Notes under the pieces: generated by a model
Seen by the model: only the letters and a program-made list of their open reading frames with translations
Databases searched by the model: none
Told to the model about the DNA's origin: nothing
Shown here: one piece after another, positions 1 through 9,946 of the stretch
How positions within the stretch are numbered: position 1 is the first letter of the stretch
Layout of the letters: every line of letters begins with the position of its first letter
From: Paenibacillus piscarius
GTDB taxonomy: Bacteria; Bacillota; Bacilli; Paenibacillales; Paenibacillaceae
Direction of reading: 5' to 3'
Assembly (NCBI RefSeq): GCF_022234545.1
Contig: NZ_JAIEUI010000006.1
Span: 186,001 to 250,000, forward strand
Length of the DNA: 64,000 nt
Translations under genes and position numbers: made by a program

Positions 1-1031
1 GCATTCAGCTGCGGATTCTCGTTGACAATCTCATAGATGGAGCTGACCAGAATAAGATTCGAGACCCGCTGCGGATACATGACGCTGAATGTCTGGCCGA
101 TCAGGCCTCCCCAGGATATTCCGACGAAGTCCACCGCCCCGTCCGCGCCAAGCTGATCCAGCACCTCTGCAATTACCCGGACCCGGTGCTCCAGTGAATA
201 ATCGCTGATCTCTTCACTGAGCCCGCAGCCCGGATTGTGAATGCTGATGACCCGTCTGTGTCTGGAGAAATAATCGAGCTGATGCAGGATCATCGGCGAG
301 GCCATGCCCACACCTCCGACAATGACCAGCGGCTTACCCTGGCCGGAGATTACCGCCTCCATCTTCTGCCCGTCCGAGGTCCCCACCAGCAATTGAATAT
401 ATTGGTGCGGGACCTGCTCCAGTTCATTCCTGGAGAGCGGGCGGGAGCCTGCACGGGCAGACTGTGCGCCGGATGGGGTCAGCTGTCTCCAGGCATCCGC
501 AAAAAATCGGTCTGCGCTGTTAACCAGCCAGAGCGAATGCTCCAGGGCGCGGAACGTTTCCTCAGGAGCCGGGAGATCCGGAGGGAAGCCCAAGGCCACC
601 CCCGCTTCATCGGCGGAATTGCTGCCGATGCCGGGCTCTCTGTCTGGAGCCCGGGCCAGCAGGAATCCGCTTAACCTGTTAATGGTGCTGTAATCAAAGA
701 AGACATCCAGGGGAAAGCTGATCCCCAGCTTCTCTGTCAGATAACTGTGAAAGGCTGTGAAGCTGATTGAATCAAAGCCGAAGCTTCTCCAGTCGGCATC
801 CGGGTGAATCCGGTCCTCGGGTATTTTGAGCAGCGCGGCAACCCCTTCCGCCAGCAGTCTGTTCAATGGAAGGATTGGGGAGGCTGCAGCCTGCGGCTGC
901 TGTTGCGTCAGCACCTGATGCGTGCTGGCAGGACGCCGGCTGTTCTCCCGGATGATCCGCAGGGCTTCCTCCGGTGACATTTGCTGGTTCTCCACCAGCT
1001 GTAAGAGCTGCATTCTCGAATAAGTGCTCAT
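1..1031 (-). CDS. PKS protein I: ACP fused to an alpha/beta hydrolase (thioesterase-like), 3' end outside the window
   Basis: This is the last assembly-line protein visible and it runs off the left edge. The first 35 residues form a docking-type helix pair (EEALRII). An ACP follows at about residues 55-130, with phosphopantetheine Ser88 in GFDSIS (codon at 768-770). From about residue 215 there is an alpha/beta hydrolase fold with a nucleophile elbow GISWGG, Ser306 at 114-116. The acid and His of the triad would lie beyond position 1. The ACP presumably serves KS13 at the end of protein H, and the hydrolase presumably releases or cyclises the chain. The ATG at 1031 overlaps the TGA of protein H (ATGA), and a GGGGG stretch lies upstream. 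The ACP call is firm. The releasing role is inferred from position and fold. A different serine hydrolase role cannot be excluded without the C-terminus. Confidence 0.85.
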   Translation of the reverse strand, partial: MSTYSRMQLLQLVENQQMSPEEALRIIRENSRRPASTHQVLTQQQPQAAASPILPLNRLLAEGVAALLKIPEDRIHPDADWRSFGFDSISFTAFHSYLTEKLGISFPLDVFFDYSTINRLSGFLLARAPDREPGIGSNSADEAGVALGFPPDLPAPEETFRALEHSLWLVNSADRFFADAWRQLTPSGAQSARAGSRPLSRNELEQVPHQYIQLLVGTSDGQKMEAVISGQGKPLVIVGGVGMASPMILHQLDYFSRHRRVISIHNPGCGLSEEISDYSLEHRVRVIAEVLDQLGADGAVDFVGISWGGLIGQTFSVMYPQRVSNLILVSSIYEIVNENPQLN

Positions 1032-4000
1032 TCCAAGAGATCCCCCACTAACAGATTTAGATTCTCGGCACTGATCTCCCCGCTGTGCACCTTGTTCAGC
1101 CACATTAGCAGCTGGTCATCGTCCAGGGTCTCCTGCTCCTCTTCCGTTATGGTGACTGCTTCTGAAGCAGCCTCCGGTCTTGGAAGCGGGCCCTTAATGC
1201 CCAAACGGTCAGGGCCGGGCAGCCAATACCGTTCTTCGTCAAATGCATATTCGGGAAGCGGAATCTTATACAGCGGCTGCGGATACCAGACTGTCCAGTC
1301 GATGTTCACTCCCTGCACCCATAGCTCAGCAAGCTTATCAAGTTTCCGTGCAGACAGCAGCTCATTCATGAACAGGCGGCTCTCTTCGCCTTCGAACAGC
1401 CTGCCGATAGCCGACTGTCCGCTGCTCTGCCCTTCATACACTCCCGGCTGTCCAGACCTTCCCGACAGGAATGCTTCCAGCTTCGTGTGAAGCCTGTCCA
1501 GACTATCCGTTACGATAGCCAGCCGCTCCGTCATCCCCGCACGTCCGGTCTGCAATCCGTAAGCCAGCTGCTCCAGCAGGAGTCGCCCCGGCCGTCCGGC
1601 TGCTAATTCCTGCGGTACAGCCCGGTGCGGAGCCGCATAATAGTCGCGGATTCCGGCAGGATCATGCTGCTGCAGGAACATCACCAGACTGTTCAGTGAG
1701 GAGAAGCCGTACACTGTGTCCTTGAACTCAAGGTTGAATTTGTCCTTCAAGAGCTCCATTAATTGCACCGTTTTGACAGCATCCAGTCCGTAATCCTCCA
1801 GCCCCGCCTCCAGGTCAATGTCCTCTGCGTCAAGCATCATCATCTGTCTGAACAAGGCCGTGACATCCCGCTGTAAGCCTGTCTCAATGCTGCAGGCGTC
1901 ATTCCCGGCATTGAAGGCATTGACGGCTGGCTCTGTGATATTGCTGCGGGCAATGAAATCGCGGAGCCTGCGGGCGTTCTCCTTAAGGCTATTCCGGCTC
2001 TTCGCAGACAGGACAATGATCTGTCCGCTTGCACCTTGCCCAGACAGCCCGGCCGGCGGATTCCGGTATTCCTCCAGAATGATATGCGCATTGCTGCCGC
2101 CTACTCCAAAGGCGCTGATGCCTGCCCGGCGGGGGATGGCGCAGCCGTCGTTACCGCTGAGCGGCTGCCACGGGGCGGTATGTGCCGCAATGCGGAGACC
2201 GCTGTCTTCCAGCCGGATGTACGGATTCAGCTCTTGGAAATGGAGATTGCCCGGAATGATGCCGTGCTTCATAGACAGCAGCACTTTACTGACACCTGCT
2301 ATCCCAGCTGCTGATTCCAGATGGCCGATGGCTGTTTTGACCGAACCGATCACGCATTGCGGCCGCTCATTCTCCGGCTTGCCCCACTTCAGGTAGAGTG
2401 CCTTGAAGGCCTTCTTCAGTCCCTCAACCTCAATCGGATCGCCCAGACTCGTGCCTGTGCCGTGTGTCTCAATATATGTGATTGTGGACGGGTCAATCCC
2501 TGCCGCTTCATGTGCACGGATGATGACCTCCGCCTGGGACTGGGCATTCGGCGACGTAATGGAGTTCGCCTTCCCGCCGTGATTCACCGCAGTTCCGCGG
2601 ATGACTCCGTGAATATAATCCTTGTCTCTAACCGCGGCCGACAGCGGCTTCAGCAGCAGTGCCCCTGCACCTTCGCCGCGCACATATCCGTCAGCGTCCT
2701 TGTCGAAGGTCTTGCATTTCCCGTCCTTGCTAAGCATTCCCAGGCTGCCTCCGGCGATGAACAGGTTCGGACTGGCAATCAGATTAATTCCGCCTGCTAC
2801 AGCATAAGGACAGCCGTCATGCCAGATGGATTCCACCGCCCGGTGAATCGCTACCAGCGAGCTGGAGCAAGCGGTATCGACAGGCTCACTGGGTCCGCTC
2901 CAGTTGAAGAAATAAGAGATCCGGTTCGTCAGCATGGTGCGGGTCAATGTGGTGGCAATCTCTTCCTTCAGCAGCAGCTCCTGATAATCCCCGTTGGATA
3001 CCCCGATGAAAACAGAGGTTCGGGTGCCTGCCAGCGCCTCCGGCCGGTAGCCTGCATTCTCTAGCGTGTGCCATACCGTCATCAGCATATGCCGCTCCTG
3101 CGGGTCCATCTTCTCCGCTTCCGCCGGTGAAATCCCGAAGAATAACGGGTCAAAGGTGTCGATGCGCTTCAGGAAGGCACCGTATTTCACATCGGTCCGG
3201 CCCGCTTCCCGGCGCGGATCGCCATAGCGGTCCTGCCAGCTCCAGCGGTCTTGCGGAATAGTAGTCACCAGTTCCTTCCGGGCTTCCAGATTGGACCAGA
3301 ACTGCTCCAGATTATCCGCGCCGGGCATCATTCCGCTCATCCCCACAATGGCAATGGGCTCTCTGGACGCCACCTGCGCATTTGTTCGTCCATCCGGCAG
3401 AGCGGACGGCGCCAGGGCTGCGGCTGTATAAGGCTGTCCGTTCATCATCCTGTATGCAGGGACCGCATGTAAGCCTTTGCCGGTCTCCTCAGCTTGCTTC
3501 ACAGGAGTCTGATGAACTTCACCGCCCGGCTCTGCAGATGCGCAATAAGATTCCAGGACAGCCGGGTATTCGCCGTATATCGCTTCCGCAATCTCCGCCG
3601 GTGTGGATTGTTCAAAGAATAGCGTTGGCGTAATCCCGGTTCCCCATCTGCGGTTCACCGTGTTCGCCAGCTCGGTGAATGAGATCGAGTCAAACCCCAG
3701 CCCGCTCAGATCAGCATCGCGGCTGACCTCGCTCCGGTCGCTCTTGAGAATATCCGCCATCATACCGATTAGCTCCGCTTCCAGCAGCCGGCTGTAATCT
3801 TTGTCCTTAGATATTACTGGGGAATATTCCATCTGCTTCTGTCTGTTCTGCTTCGCTGTGCGGCCATACCCTGTAAACGCGGCAATAATCTTCTTCTTAT
3901 CGCCTGCTGCTACCATCACCTGGTCCTGCCGGAACGACAGGCTGTCTTCCAGTGCCTGCAGCCCGCATTCATCGGACAGCGGGGCCATTCCGAACCGGGA

Positions 4001-7000
4001 CCACAGCAATTCGCGGGTGGAGCTGTCCACCTGCATGCCGCCGTTCTCCCATAGCGACCAATTCACTGCGGTATCGCTCCGGCCCCGCTTCTCATTCATC
4101 TGTGCCACATAATGGTCCATGAAGCTGTTGGCATAGGCGTAATCAGACTGGCCGATGTTACCGATCAGCGCGGTGGAGGATGAGAACGGCAGGAACAGCA
4201 GCTCCGGGTTCTCCCGCGACAGCGCGCGGTACAGGTGAACCGTCCCGTACACCTTGGGATTCAGCACCTCGGCAATGTCCGTGATCCTTTTCTTCGCCAG
4301 CAGTGAATCCTTGATAACACCGGCGCAATGTATGACGCCATCGAGCCGGTTATACTTGCTCTTGGCCGCTGACACTGCCCGTTCCACCGCCTTCTCATCG
4401 GCCAAATCCAGCTGAAGATATTCCGCTGACTCAGCTCCGAGCGCCTTAAGGCGCTCCAGCCTGGCGGGATCCCCGCTGCTGCTTCTGCCGCAGAGCAGCA
4501 GTCTCGCTTGGACACTCACGGCAAGATGCTCGGCCACCCGGTAACCCAGTCCGCCCAGTCCGCCGGTAATGATGTAGGCTCCGCGGGTAATCAGTTTGCC
4601 GCTGCTGCCCTCAACCGGTCGGCCAGGAACAAGCTCGCGCACATAGCGGCGGTCCGCCTCATATTTCACTTCATGCTCCAGACTGATGGAAGAGAGCTCC
4701 CGGGTCAGGATTGAATCCAGCCTGCCGCCAGCCTTAATATGGATCAGACTTCCCTGCAGCCTGGAATTCTCCAGTGCCGCTGAACGGAGGAATCCGGCCA
4801 GCGCGCTGTATTCAGCTACTGTGCTTCCGTTCCGGTACACACAGAGTAGCCGGACAGGCGTAAGGAACCTGTTGGCAGCAAGCCATTGGCACAGATAGAA
4901 GACAGGGTAGACCTCCTGGTCTATCCGTTCTTTGACCGTCCGGCTGCCCGGACTGCCAAGCAGACAGACAATCTGCAGCCTGGTGTCAGCGGCAATTCCG
5001 CAGGCTTCAGCCAGGCTCGTATAGCTCTGCGGATTGGAAGGATCTATCTGAAACCGGTTCCCGCCAAGAGGGCTGTATGCTGCACCGAAGGTTACACGTA
5101 TGGAAGCGTCTACCAGTTCCGGCGCTTGATCCAGCTGTCCATCCTGCGGAGCGCTCATGACCAGCACTTTCGCTCCGGCAGCGGGGGCTTGGGGCAACAG
5201 CGGCTCCGTTGCGCTCTCCACCCAGCTTGGCGCAAGATAGACCAGATCGCTTGCAGCTGGCTCCGGCTGTGCCCAATCTGCCGCTGCGTCCAGAGCGGCC
5301 GGATTCACTTGGAACGGACGGAGGGTCAGCTCCTTCATTCTGGAGACCACTTGTCCGGCTTCACTCAGAAAGGTGATATCGAACCGCAGGCTCTGGCCCG
5401 GCGAGCATTGAACATACGCATAAGCAGGCTGGACTGACGCTTCCAGAATCTCGAGCCGTCCCAGCACGAACGGTACATACAGCACCTGACGGTCAATCCG
5501 TCCGGTCTGGTATGCGTAGGCTACCGCTGACTGTAAGCCGCCGTCGGTCAAGGTCGGATGCAGCTGATAATCGTCCAGCGTAGACCGCAGGTTATCCGGC
5601 ACACCCAGTCTGGAGAGCGCCTCTGAGGCATTGCAGTACAGCGCCTGAATCCCGGAGAACCGGCTGCCGAGCCCGGCACCAAGACTGCGCAGCAGCTCAT
5701 AATAAGCATGTGCTTCCTGTCCGCCCCCGCTGCTCCGCTCCATGATGCTGCGGATATCCATACGCTCCTGCTCAGATTCCCCGATCTTTCCCAGCTCCAG
5801 CACGCCCTGTGCATGTTCCGCCTGATCTCCGCCCTCCCCGGAACAGATCCGGAAGCCGAGCCCTTGAGGGCCGGGCTGCAAGGATACGCTGACCTGCACG
5901 GCTTCCTTGTCCGCCACCACCGGACTGGACCACACCACATCGCGGATACCGGTTACCGTCTGCCTGGGATCAGCCAGAGCGCCCGCAGCACGGACCATCT
6001 CCAGATATACGACACCCGGCAGGACATGGCCGTGGTCGGCCAGATAGAACTCATTGCCCTGGTAGGTTTTCGTGAACATCTGCTCATACAGTGTAGACAT
6101 ATTGCGGTCAATCAGTGCGTGCAGGGCCATACCCGAAGCGGCAGGTGTAACGGAGCCGGGAGCTGCAGGCTTCAGCGGCATCCAATACCGGGTCTCGGCA
6201 AAAGGATACCCCGGCAGAGACAGCTTCTCCGGCAGCCGGTTCCCGTACAGCTCATGCCAGGCCACACGGGCTCCTGTTGTCCATGCCCGGGCAAGGGCTG
6301 CATAATCCGCAGCCGCTAAGGCAAGGGCAATCTTGTCAGGTGAATAGTCCGCGTGTTCCCCAAGAGAGCGGGTCAGCCTTGCGCCCCCTGTATACAGGCC
6401 GAACGCTTCATTTCCGCTGCAATAGGCGGCAAGACTGTCCTGCAGCTCCCCGGGCGTTGCGGCCACGATAGCCAGCCGCTCCTCCAGCTCCTCACGCCCG
6501 GTCTGCAGGGTGTAGGCTATTCTTCGCAAATCCGCGGTCTCCGTTAGAACATTGCGGAAGCGTGCGGCATATTCTCGCAGCCGCTCCGCACTCTTGGCTG
6601 ACAGGAGGAAGACAACAGGCTGAGACATAGCCCGTGCAGGGGCCGCAGAGGGAAGATATTCCTCAATGACGGCATGGGCGTTGGTGCCGCCGAAGCCGAA
6701 GGAGCTGACACCGGCACAGCGCGGCAGGGGCCGTCCATAGCGGTCCGCCCGGGTGTCCCAGGGTACCGTGTGTTGCAGCACGTAGAACGGGGAGCCCTCC
6801 AGCTGAATATAAGGGTTCAATTCCTTGAAATGCAGGTTCCCGGGCAGCCGTCCTTTCGAGAGGGACAACAGAACCTTAATTACACCGGCGATGCCGGAAG
6901 CCGGCTCAAGGTGGCCAATGTTCGACTTGAGCGCACCCAGACCGATCTGCGGACCCGGCTCCGGAGCAGTCCCCCTGCGCCGGTACAGCTCGGAGAAGGC

Positions 7001-9928
7001 TTTCTTGAGTCCGTTGACCTCGACCGGATCGCCAAGTTCCGTTCCTGTGCCATGCGCCTCAATATACGCTACTGCAGCCGGATCAACCCCTGACTCCGTG
7101 AAGGCCTGCACAACCAGCTCGGCCTGCGCATCCGAATTCGGGGCGGTGAGGGATTGCCCTCTTCCTCCGTGATTCACGGCTGTGCCTTTGATTATGCCGT
7201 AGATCAGGTCGCCATCCGCCACCGCCTGATCCAGCGGCTTCAGCAGGACAACTCCAACACCTTCACCTTTGACATAGCCGTTAGCGCTGCGATCAAAGGT
7301 TCTGCACTGTCCCTCCGGGGAGAATACGCCCATCACTCCCGCACCCACATACGTATTGGGATCAAGCATCAGGCTCACTCCGCCTGCCAGCGCCAGGCTG
7401 CTCTCGCCATGCTGAATGGATTTCACTGCTCGGTGCAGTGCGACCAGACTGCTGGAGCATGCCGTGTCAATGGTCTCGCTCGGCCCTTTGAAATTGAACA
7501 GGTAAGAGATGCGGTTGCTGAGCAGGGCTGTTGCATTCCCTGTACTCGATTGGGCCTGGATTCTATCCATATGGGCAGATAACAGCTGCTGGTAATCGTT
7601 AAATTGCACCCCGGAGAATACGCCAACGGACTTCCCGGCCAGCGTGGACATGCGGGTTCCGCTGTCCTCCACTGCCTTCCACACAGCCTGAATATACAAT
7701 CGGTGCTGCGGGTCCATCAGCTCGGCTTCCCGGGGCGACAGCTGAAAGAACTTCGCATCGAAGGTATCATGCCCGCTGATGAATCCGCCCCAGCGGGAAT
7801 TGGTCCGGTTCTCAGCGAGCGGGTCTGTGCTGTAATAATCCTTCCAGTCCCAGCGTGCGGCTGGAATCTCCCGGACCTGATTCTCCTGGCGCTCCAGAAG
7901 CTGCCATAGCTCATCCGCCGTATCTGCGCCGGGCAGCTTGAAGCTCATGCCGATCACCGCTACCTCCCGCAGTGCGTTTGGCTGCGACGCGGTATTCTTG
8001 CTTCGGCCGGACTTGCCGCGGCTGGAGAACTTATGTGCCAGCGGCAGCAGCTCCGGCTGTTCCGGAAGCTCCGGCGGCTGCGCTGCTATACCGGACCCGG
8101 CGGATCGGTGCAGACGGTCAGGCACAGGCACCGCCGCATAATGATCCTCCACCTCCCAGCGGAATTCCTCCAGCAGGAACGGGACCAGCTCGTCCAGGGT
8201 GGTTTTGGCGAAGAAGACAGCCGGTGACAGTTCTATATCATACAGCCCGCTTAATGCGTCGGCGAATTCCTTCAACGAGATCGAATCGAAGCCGAAATCG
8301 CCCAGGTTCTCCTCCGGGCTTAGCTTACCGGGCTGTATCTGAAGCACATGCGCCGCCAGCTGCAGCACATCGTGCATTACCCTCCCATCCAGGGATCCGG
8401 CGATATTCTCTGTACGTTCCTCCACCTTGGCGATTCCTCCTTTGGCCTGCACGGCCTCTTTCGGCATCAGGCCCAGCTGCGATTCCAGGCTTGCCCGTAC
8501 TCCGTATACAAGTGCGGCTTGCTGTTCCCAGCCTGCCAGTATGGACTCGAAAGCGCTGATACCCAGCGCCGTCGGCAAATATCCCATCCCGGAGGTCTGC
8601 AAATACAGCTGCTCCCCCTTCTCCTCAAGGTGCATGCCGCCAGCTTCCCATAGGGGCCAGTTCATGCTGATGCTGCTGCCCCGGCGCTTGCCCTGCTCCA
8701 CCCGTTGCTGCCTCAGGCGGAGATACCGGTCCAGGAACCGGTTCGCTAAGGCATAGTCACATTGTCCGAAATCCCCGAAGAGGGCTGAAGTGGAAGAGAA
8801 AGCGGTGAAGAAATCCAGCGGCTCGTGCTGCGTTGCTTCATCCAGCGCGGCAATTCCAGCCACCTTCGGCTGTAGAGTCTCTATGAAAGCGGCCGTGCTT
8901 TTCTGGAAAATAAGCTCCCTGCTCTCTTGTCCGGCCGCATGAATGACTCCATTTAAGCTGCCATAATGCCGCTTGGCCTCCCGGACAGCTGATCGTACAG
9001 CAGCCGGATCGGAGACGTCGCAGGACAGATACAGCGCATCTCCGCCGGAGAGGCGCAAGGCAGCCAGCTGATCCCTGATGGAGCTGGTGAGCAGCCTTCT
9101 GCCCAGCAGAATCAGCTTTGCCTGCCACCGCTCTGCAAGATAAGCGCCCAGAATCATACCCAGCCCGCCTGCTCCGCCGGAGATCATATACACGCCGCCT
9201 TGCTTCAGAGGAACTGGTCCGGCAGCACTCAGCGCAAGCTCGCGGAACTGAAGCTCCTCCCGGCAATGCTTGCGGTACCTTACCGCATGGGCCAAACCAT
9301 GGCGGGTCAGCAGAGCCTCCTCGCGGATCACCGCTGCCAGAGGTTTCGCTTCATCCTGCAGCTCGATATGGGTGAAACGGAGCCGCGGATAGACCTGCTG
9401 CAGCGAGCGGCCGTATGCTCCCAGCGCTGCGATGCCCGGCCGGACAGCAGCACCGCTCCGGGCGATGGACAGCCAGCGGAGCCTCAGCCGCAGCTTCAGG
9501 GCATGAAAGGCCTGAATCCAATGAAAAACAGTGAGCATCGCCCCGGTATCCGGCAATACGGTATCCTCCGCTTCCTCCGGCATTGCGGAATTCTTCCAGA
9601 GCATGACTGCGCAGGTGATGTTCAGCTGCTCCTTCACAGCATCAGCCAGTACGGCCGTATAATCCTGCTCTGTTGAAGGGCGGATCGTGTACTCATGCTC
9701 CCCCAGCCGCTGAAAGGCACCCCCTGACCGGACAATAATTAAGGTATTTTCCAGGCTTAACTCCACAGCCGCTGCCTGGCCTGCCGCATCGTCTGTATCC
9801 ATGAACAGCAGCATGGCCGCTGCCTTGGAGGGCATCGCTGCCGAAGCCTCTGATGCGGGGACGGATTCCGTCCAATACTCCCGGAAGCAGATCAGTTCCT
9901 TGCCGTCTTCCTGTTTATCCCTGCTCAT
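1028..9928 (-). CDS. PKS protein H: KR-ACP-KS12-LD-DH-KR-ACP-KS13-ACP-like-LD
   Basis: Trans-AT PKS of 2966 aa. Approximate layout: KR 1 to 450 (GGAGGLG at 250, Tyr near 395; completes module 11 from protein G); ACP Ser549; KS12 658-1085 (Cys824 in DTACSSS, EAHGTGT near 960); linker to 1250; DH 1275-1560; KR 1570-2000 (GGLGGLG at 1786); ACP Ser2081; KS13 2195-2615 (Cys2354); ACP-like insert 2683-2760; linker; C-terminal docking helices 2930-2966. The DH carries DHGHVLPG where HxxxGxxxxP is expected, four residues short, although its DGGLQ motif (Asp1462) is intact. The first KR lacks the Asp typical of B-type KRs; the second has it (VIKD). There is no KR or ACP after KS13; its ACP is in protein I. 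The N-terminus starts directly in the KR with no docking helix. Start ATG 9928 lies 15 nt after the protein G stop and in the same frame. Confidence 0.95.
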   Translation of the reverse strand: MSRDKQEDGKELICFREYWTESVPASEASAAMPSKAAAMLLFMDTDDAAGQAAAVELSLENTLIIVRSGGAFQRLGEHEYTIRPSTEQDYTAVLADAVKEQLNITCAVMLWKNSAMPEEAEDTVLPDTGAMLTVFHWIQAFHALKLRLRLRWLSIARSGAAVRPGIAALGAYGRSLQQVYPRLRFTHIELQDEAKPLAAVIREEALLTRHGLAHAVRYRKHCREELQFRELALSAAGPVPLKQGGVYMISGGAGGLGMILGAYLAERWQAKLILLGRRLLTSSIRDQLAALRLSGGDALYLSCDVSDPAAVRSAVREAKRHYGSLNGVIHAAGQESRELIFQKSTAAFIETLQPKVAGIAALDEATQHEPLDFFTAFSSTSALFGDFGQCDYALANRFLDRYLRLRQQRVEQGKRRGSSISMNWPLWEAGGMHLEEKGEQLYLQTSGMGYLPTALGISAFESILAGWEQQAALVYGVRASLESQLGLMPKEAVQAKGGIAKVEERTENIAGSLDGRVMHDVLQLAAHVLQIQPGKLSPEENLGDFGFDSISLKEFADALSGLYDIELSPAVFFAKTTLDELVPFLLEEFRWEVEDHYAAVPVPDRLHRSAGSGIAAQPPELPEQPELLPLAHKFSSRGKSGRSKNTASQPNALREVAVIGMSFKLPGADTADELWQLLERQENQVREIPAARWDWKDYYSTDPLAENRTNSRWGGFISGHDTFDAKFFQLSPREAELMDPQHRLYIQAVWKAVEDSGTRMSTLAGKSVGVFSGVQFNDYQQLLSAHMDRIQAQSSTGNATALLSNRISYLFNFKGPSETIDTACSSSLVALHRAVKSIQHGESSLALAGGVSLMLDPNTYVGAGVMGVFSPEGQCRTFDRSANGYVKGEGVGVVLLKPLDQAVADGDLIYGIIKGTAVNHGGRGQSLTAPNSDAQAELVVQAFTESGVDPAAVAYIEAHGTGTELGDPVEVNGLKKAFSELYRRRGTAPEPGPQIGLGALKSNIGHLEPASGIAGVIKVLLSLSKGRLPGNLHFKELNPYIQLEGSPFYVLQHTVPWDTRADRYGRPLPRCAGVSSFGFGGTNAHAVIEEYLPSAAPARAMSQPVVFLLSAKSAERLREYAARFRNVLTETADLRRIAYTLQTGREELEERLAIVAATPGELQDSLAAYCSGNEAFGLYTGGARLTRSLGEHADYSPDKIALALAAADYAALARAWTTGARVAWHELYGNRLPEKLSLPGYPFAETRYWMPLKPAAPGSVTPAASGMALHALIDRNMSTLYEQMFTKTYQGNEFYLADHGHVLPGVVYLEMVRAAGALADPRQTVTGIRDVVWSSPVVADKEAVQVSVSLQPGPQGLGFRICSGEGGDQAEHAQGVLELGKIGESEQERMDIRSIMERSSGGGQEAHAYYELLRSLGAGLGSRFSGIQALYCNASEALSRLGVPDNLRSTLDDYQLHPTLTDGGLQSAVAYAYQTGRIDRQVLYVPFVLGRLEILEASVQPAYAYVQCSPGQSLRFDITFLSEAGQVVSRMKELTLRPFQVNPAALDAAADWAQPEPAASDLVYLAPSWVESATEPLLPQAPAAGAKVLVMSAPQDGQLDQAPELVDASIRVTFGAAYSPLGGNRFQIDPSNPQSYTSLAEACGIAADTRLQIVCLLGSPGSRTVKERIDQEVYPVFYLCQWLAANRFLTPVRLLCVYRNGSTVAEYSALAGFLRSAALENSRLQGSLIHIKAGGRLDSILTRELSSISLEHEVKYEADRRYVRELVPGRPVEGSSGKLITRGAYIITGGLGGLGYRVAEHLAVSVQARLLLCGRSSSGDPARLERLKALGAESAEYLQLDLADEKAVERAVSAAKSKYNRLDGVIHCAGVIKDSLLAKKRITDIAEVLNPKVYGTVHLYRALSRENPELLFLPFSSSTALIGNIGQSDYAYANSFMDHYVAQMNEKRGRSDTAVNWSLWENGGMQVDSSTRELLWSRFGMAPLSDECGLQALEDSLSFRQDQVMVAAGDKKKIIAAFTGYGRTAKQNRQKQMEYSPVISKDKDYSRLLEAELIGMMADILKSDRSEVSRDADLSGLGFDSISFTELANTVNRRWGTGITPTLFFEQSTPAEIAEAIYGEYPAVLESYCASAEPGGEVHQTPVKQAEETGKGLHAVPAYRMMNGQPYTAAALAPSALPDGRTNAQVASREPIAIVGMSGMMPGADNLEQFWSNLEARKELVTTIPQDRWSWQDRYGDPRREAGRTDVKYGAFLKRIDTFDPLFFGISPAEAEKMDPQERHMLMTVWHTLENAGYRPEALAGTRTSVFIGVSNGDYQELLLKEEIATTLTRTMLTNRISYFFNWSGPSEPVDTACSSSLVAIHRAVESIWHDGCPYAVAGGINLIASPNLFIAGGSLGMLSKDGKCKTFDKDADGYVRGEGAGALLLKPLSAAVRDKDYIHGVIRGTAVNHGGKANSITSPNAQSQAEVIIRAHEAAGIDPSTITYIETHGTGTSLGDPIEVEGLKKAFKALYLKWGKPENERPQCVIGSVKTAIGHLESAAGIAGVSKVLLSMKHGIIPGNLHFQELNPYIRLEDSGLRIAAHTAPWQPLSGNDGCAIPRRAGISAFGVGGSNAHIILEEYRNPPAGLSGQGASGQIIVLSAKSRNSLKENARRLRDFIARSNITEPAVNAFNAGNDACSIETGLQRDVTALFRQMMMLDAEDIDLEAGLEDYGLDAVKTVQLMELLKDKFNLEFKDTVYGFSSLNSLVMFLQQHDPAGIRDYYAAPHRAVPQELAAGRPGRLLLEQLAYGLQTGRAGMTERLAIVTDSLDRLHTKLEAFLSGRSGQPGVYEGQSSGQSAIGRLFEGEESRLFMNELLSARKLDKLAELWVQGVNIDWTVWYPQPLYKIPLPEYAFDEERYWLPGPDRLGIKGPLPRPEAASEAVTITEEEQETLDDDQLLMWLNKVHSGEISAENLNLLVGDLLE
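1660..1878 (-). other. ACP-like domain without phosphopantetheine Ser, inserted between KS13 and its linker domain
   Basis: Residues about 2683-2760 of protein H fold-match an ACP: helix I (VTALFRQMMML), a DYGLDAVKTVQL core, and a FKDTVYGFSSL helix III region. The serine of GxDS is Ala2717 (GCT, plus-strand 1778-1780). It lies after the KS C-terminus and before the linker-domain signature LQTGRAGMTERL, where other KS domains have only a short spacer. With Ala it cannot carry the prosthetic arm, so a structural or docking role is more likely (inference). Confidence 0.8.
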
Positions 9929-9946
9929 GTGCTGACCACCAACCTA
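9929..9946 (-). other. In-frame TAG junction between proteins G and H
   Basis: The TAG ending protein G (9944-9946) is followed by five sense codons (Val-Gly-Gly-Gln-His) and then the ATG of protein H in the same reading frame. One stop codon is all that separates DH-like domain and KR of module 11. Neither flank has a docking helix. GGTGG about 8 nt before the ATG is a modest ribosome binding site. Confidence 0.75.
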
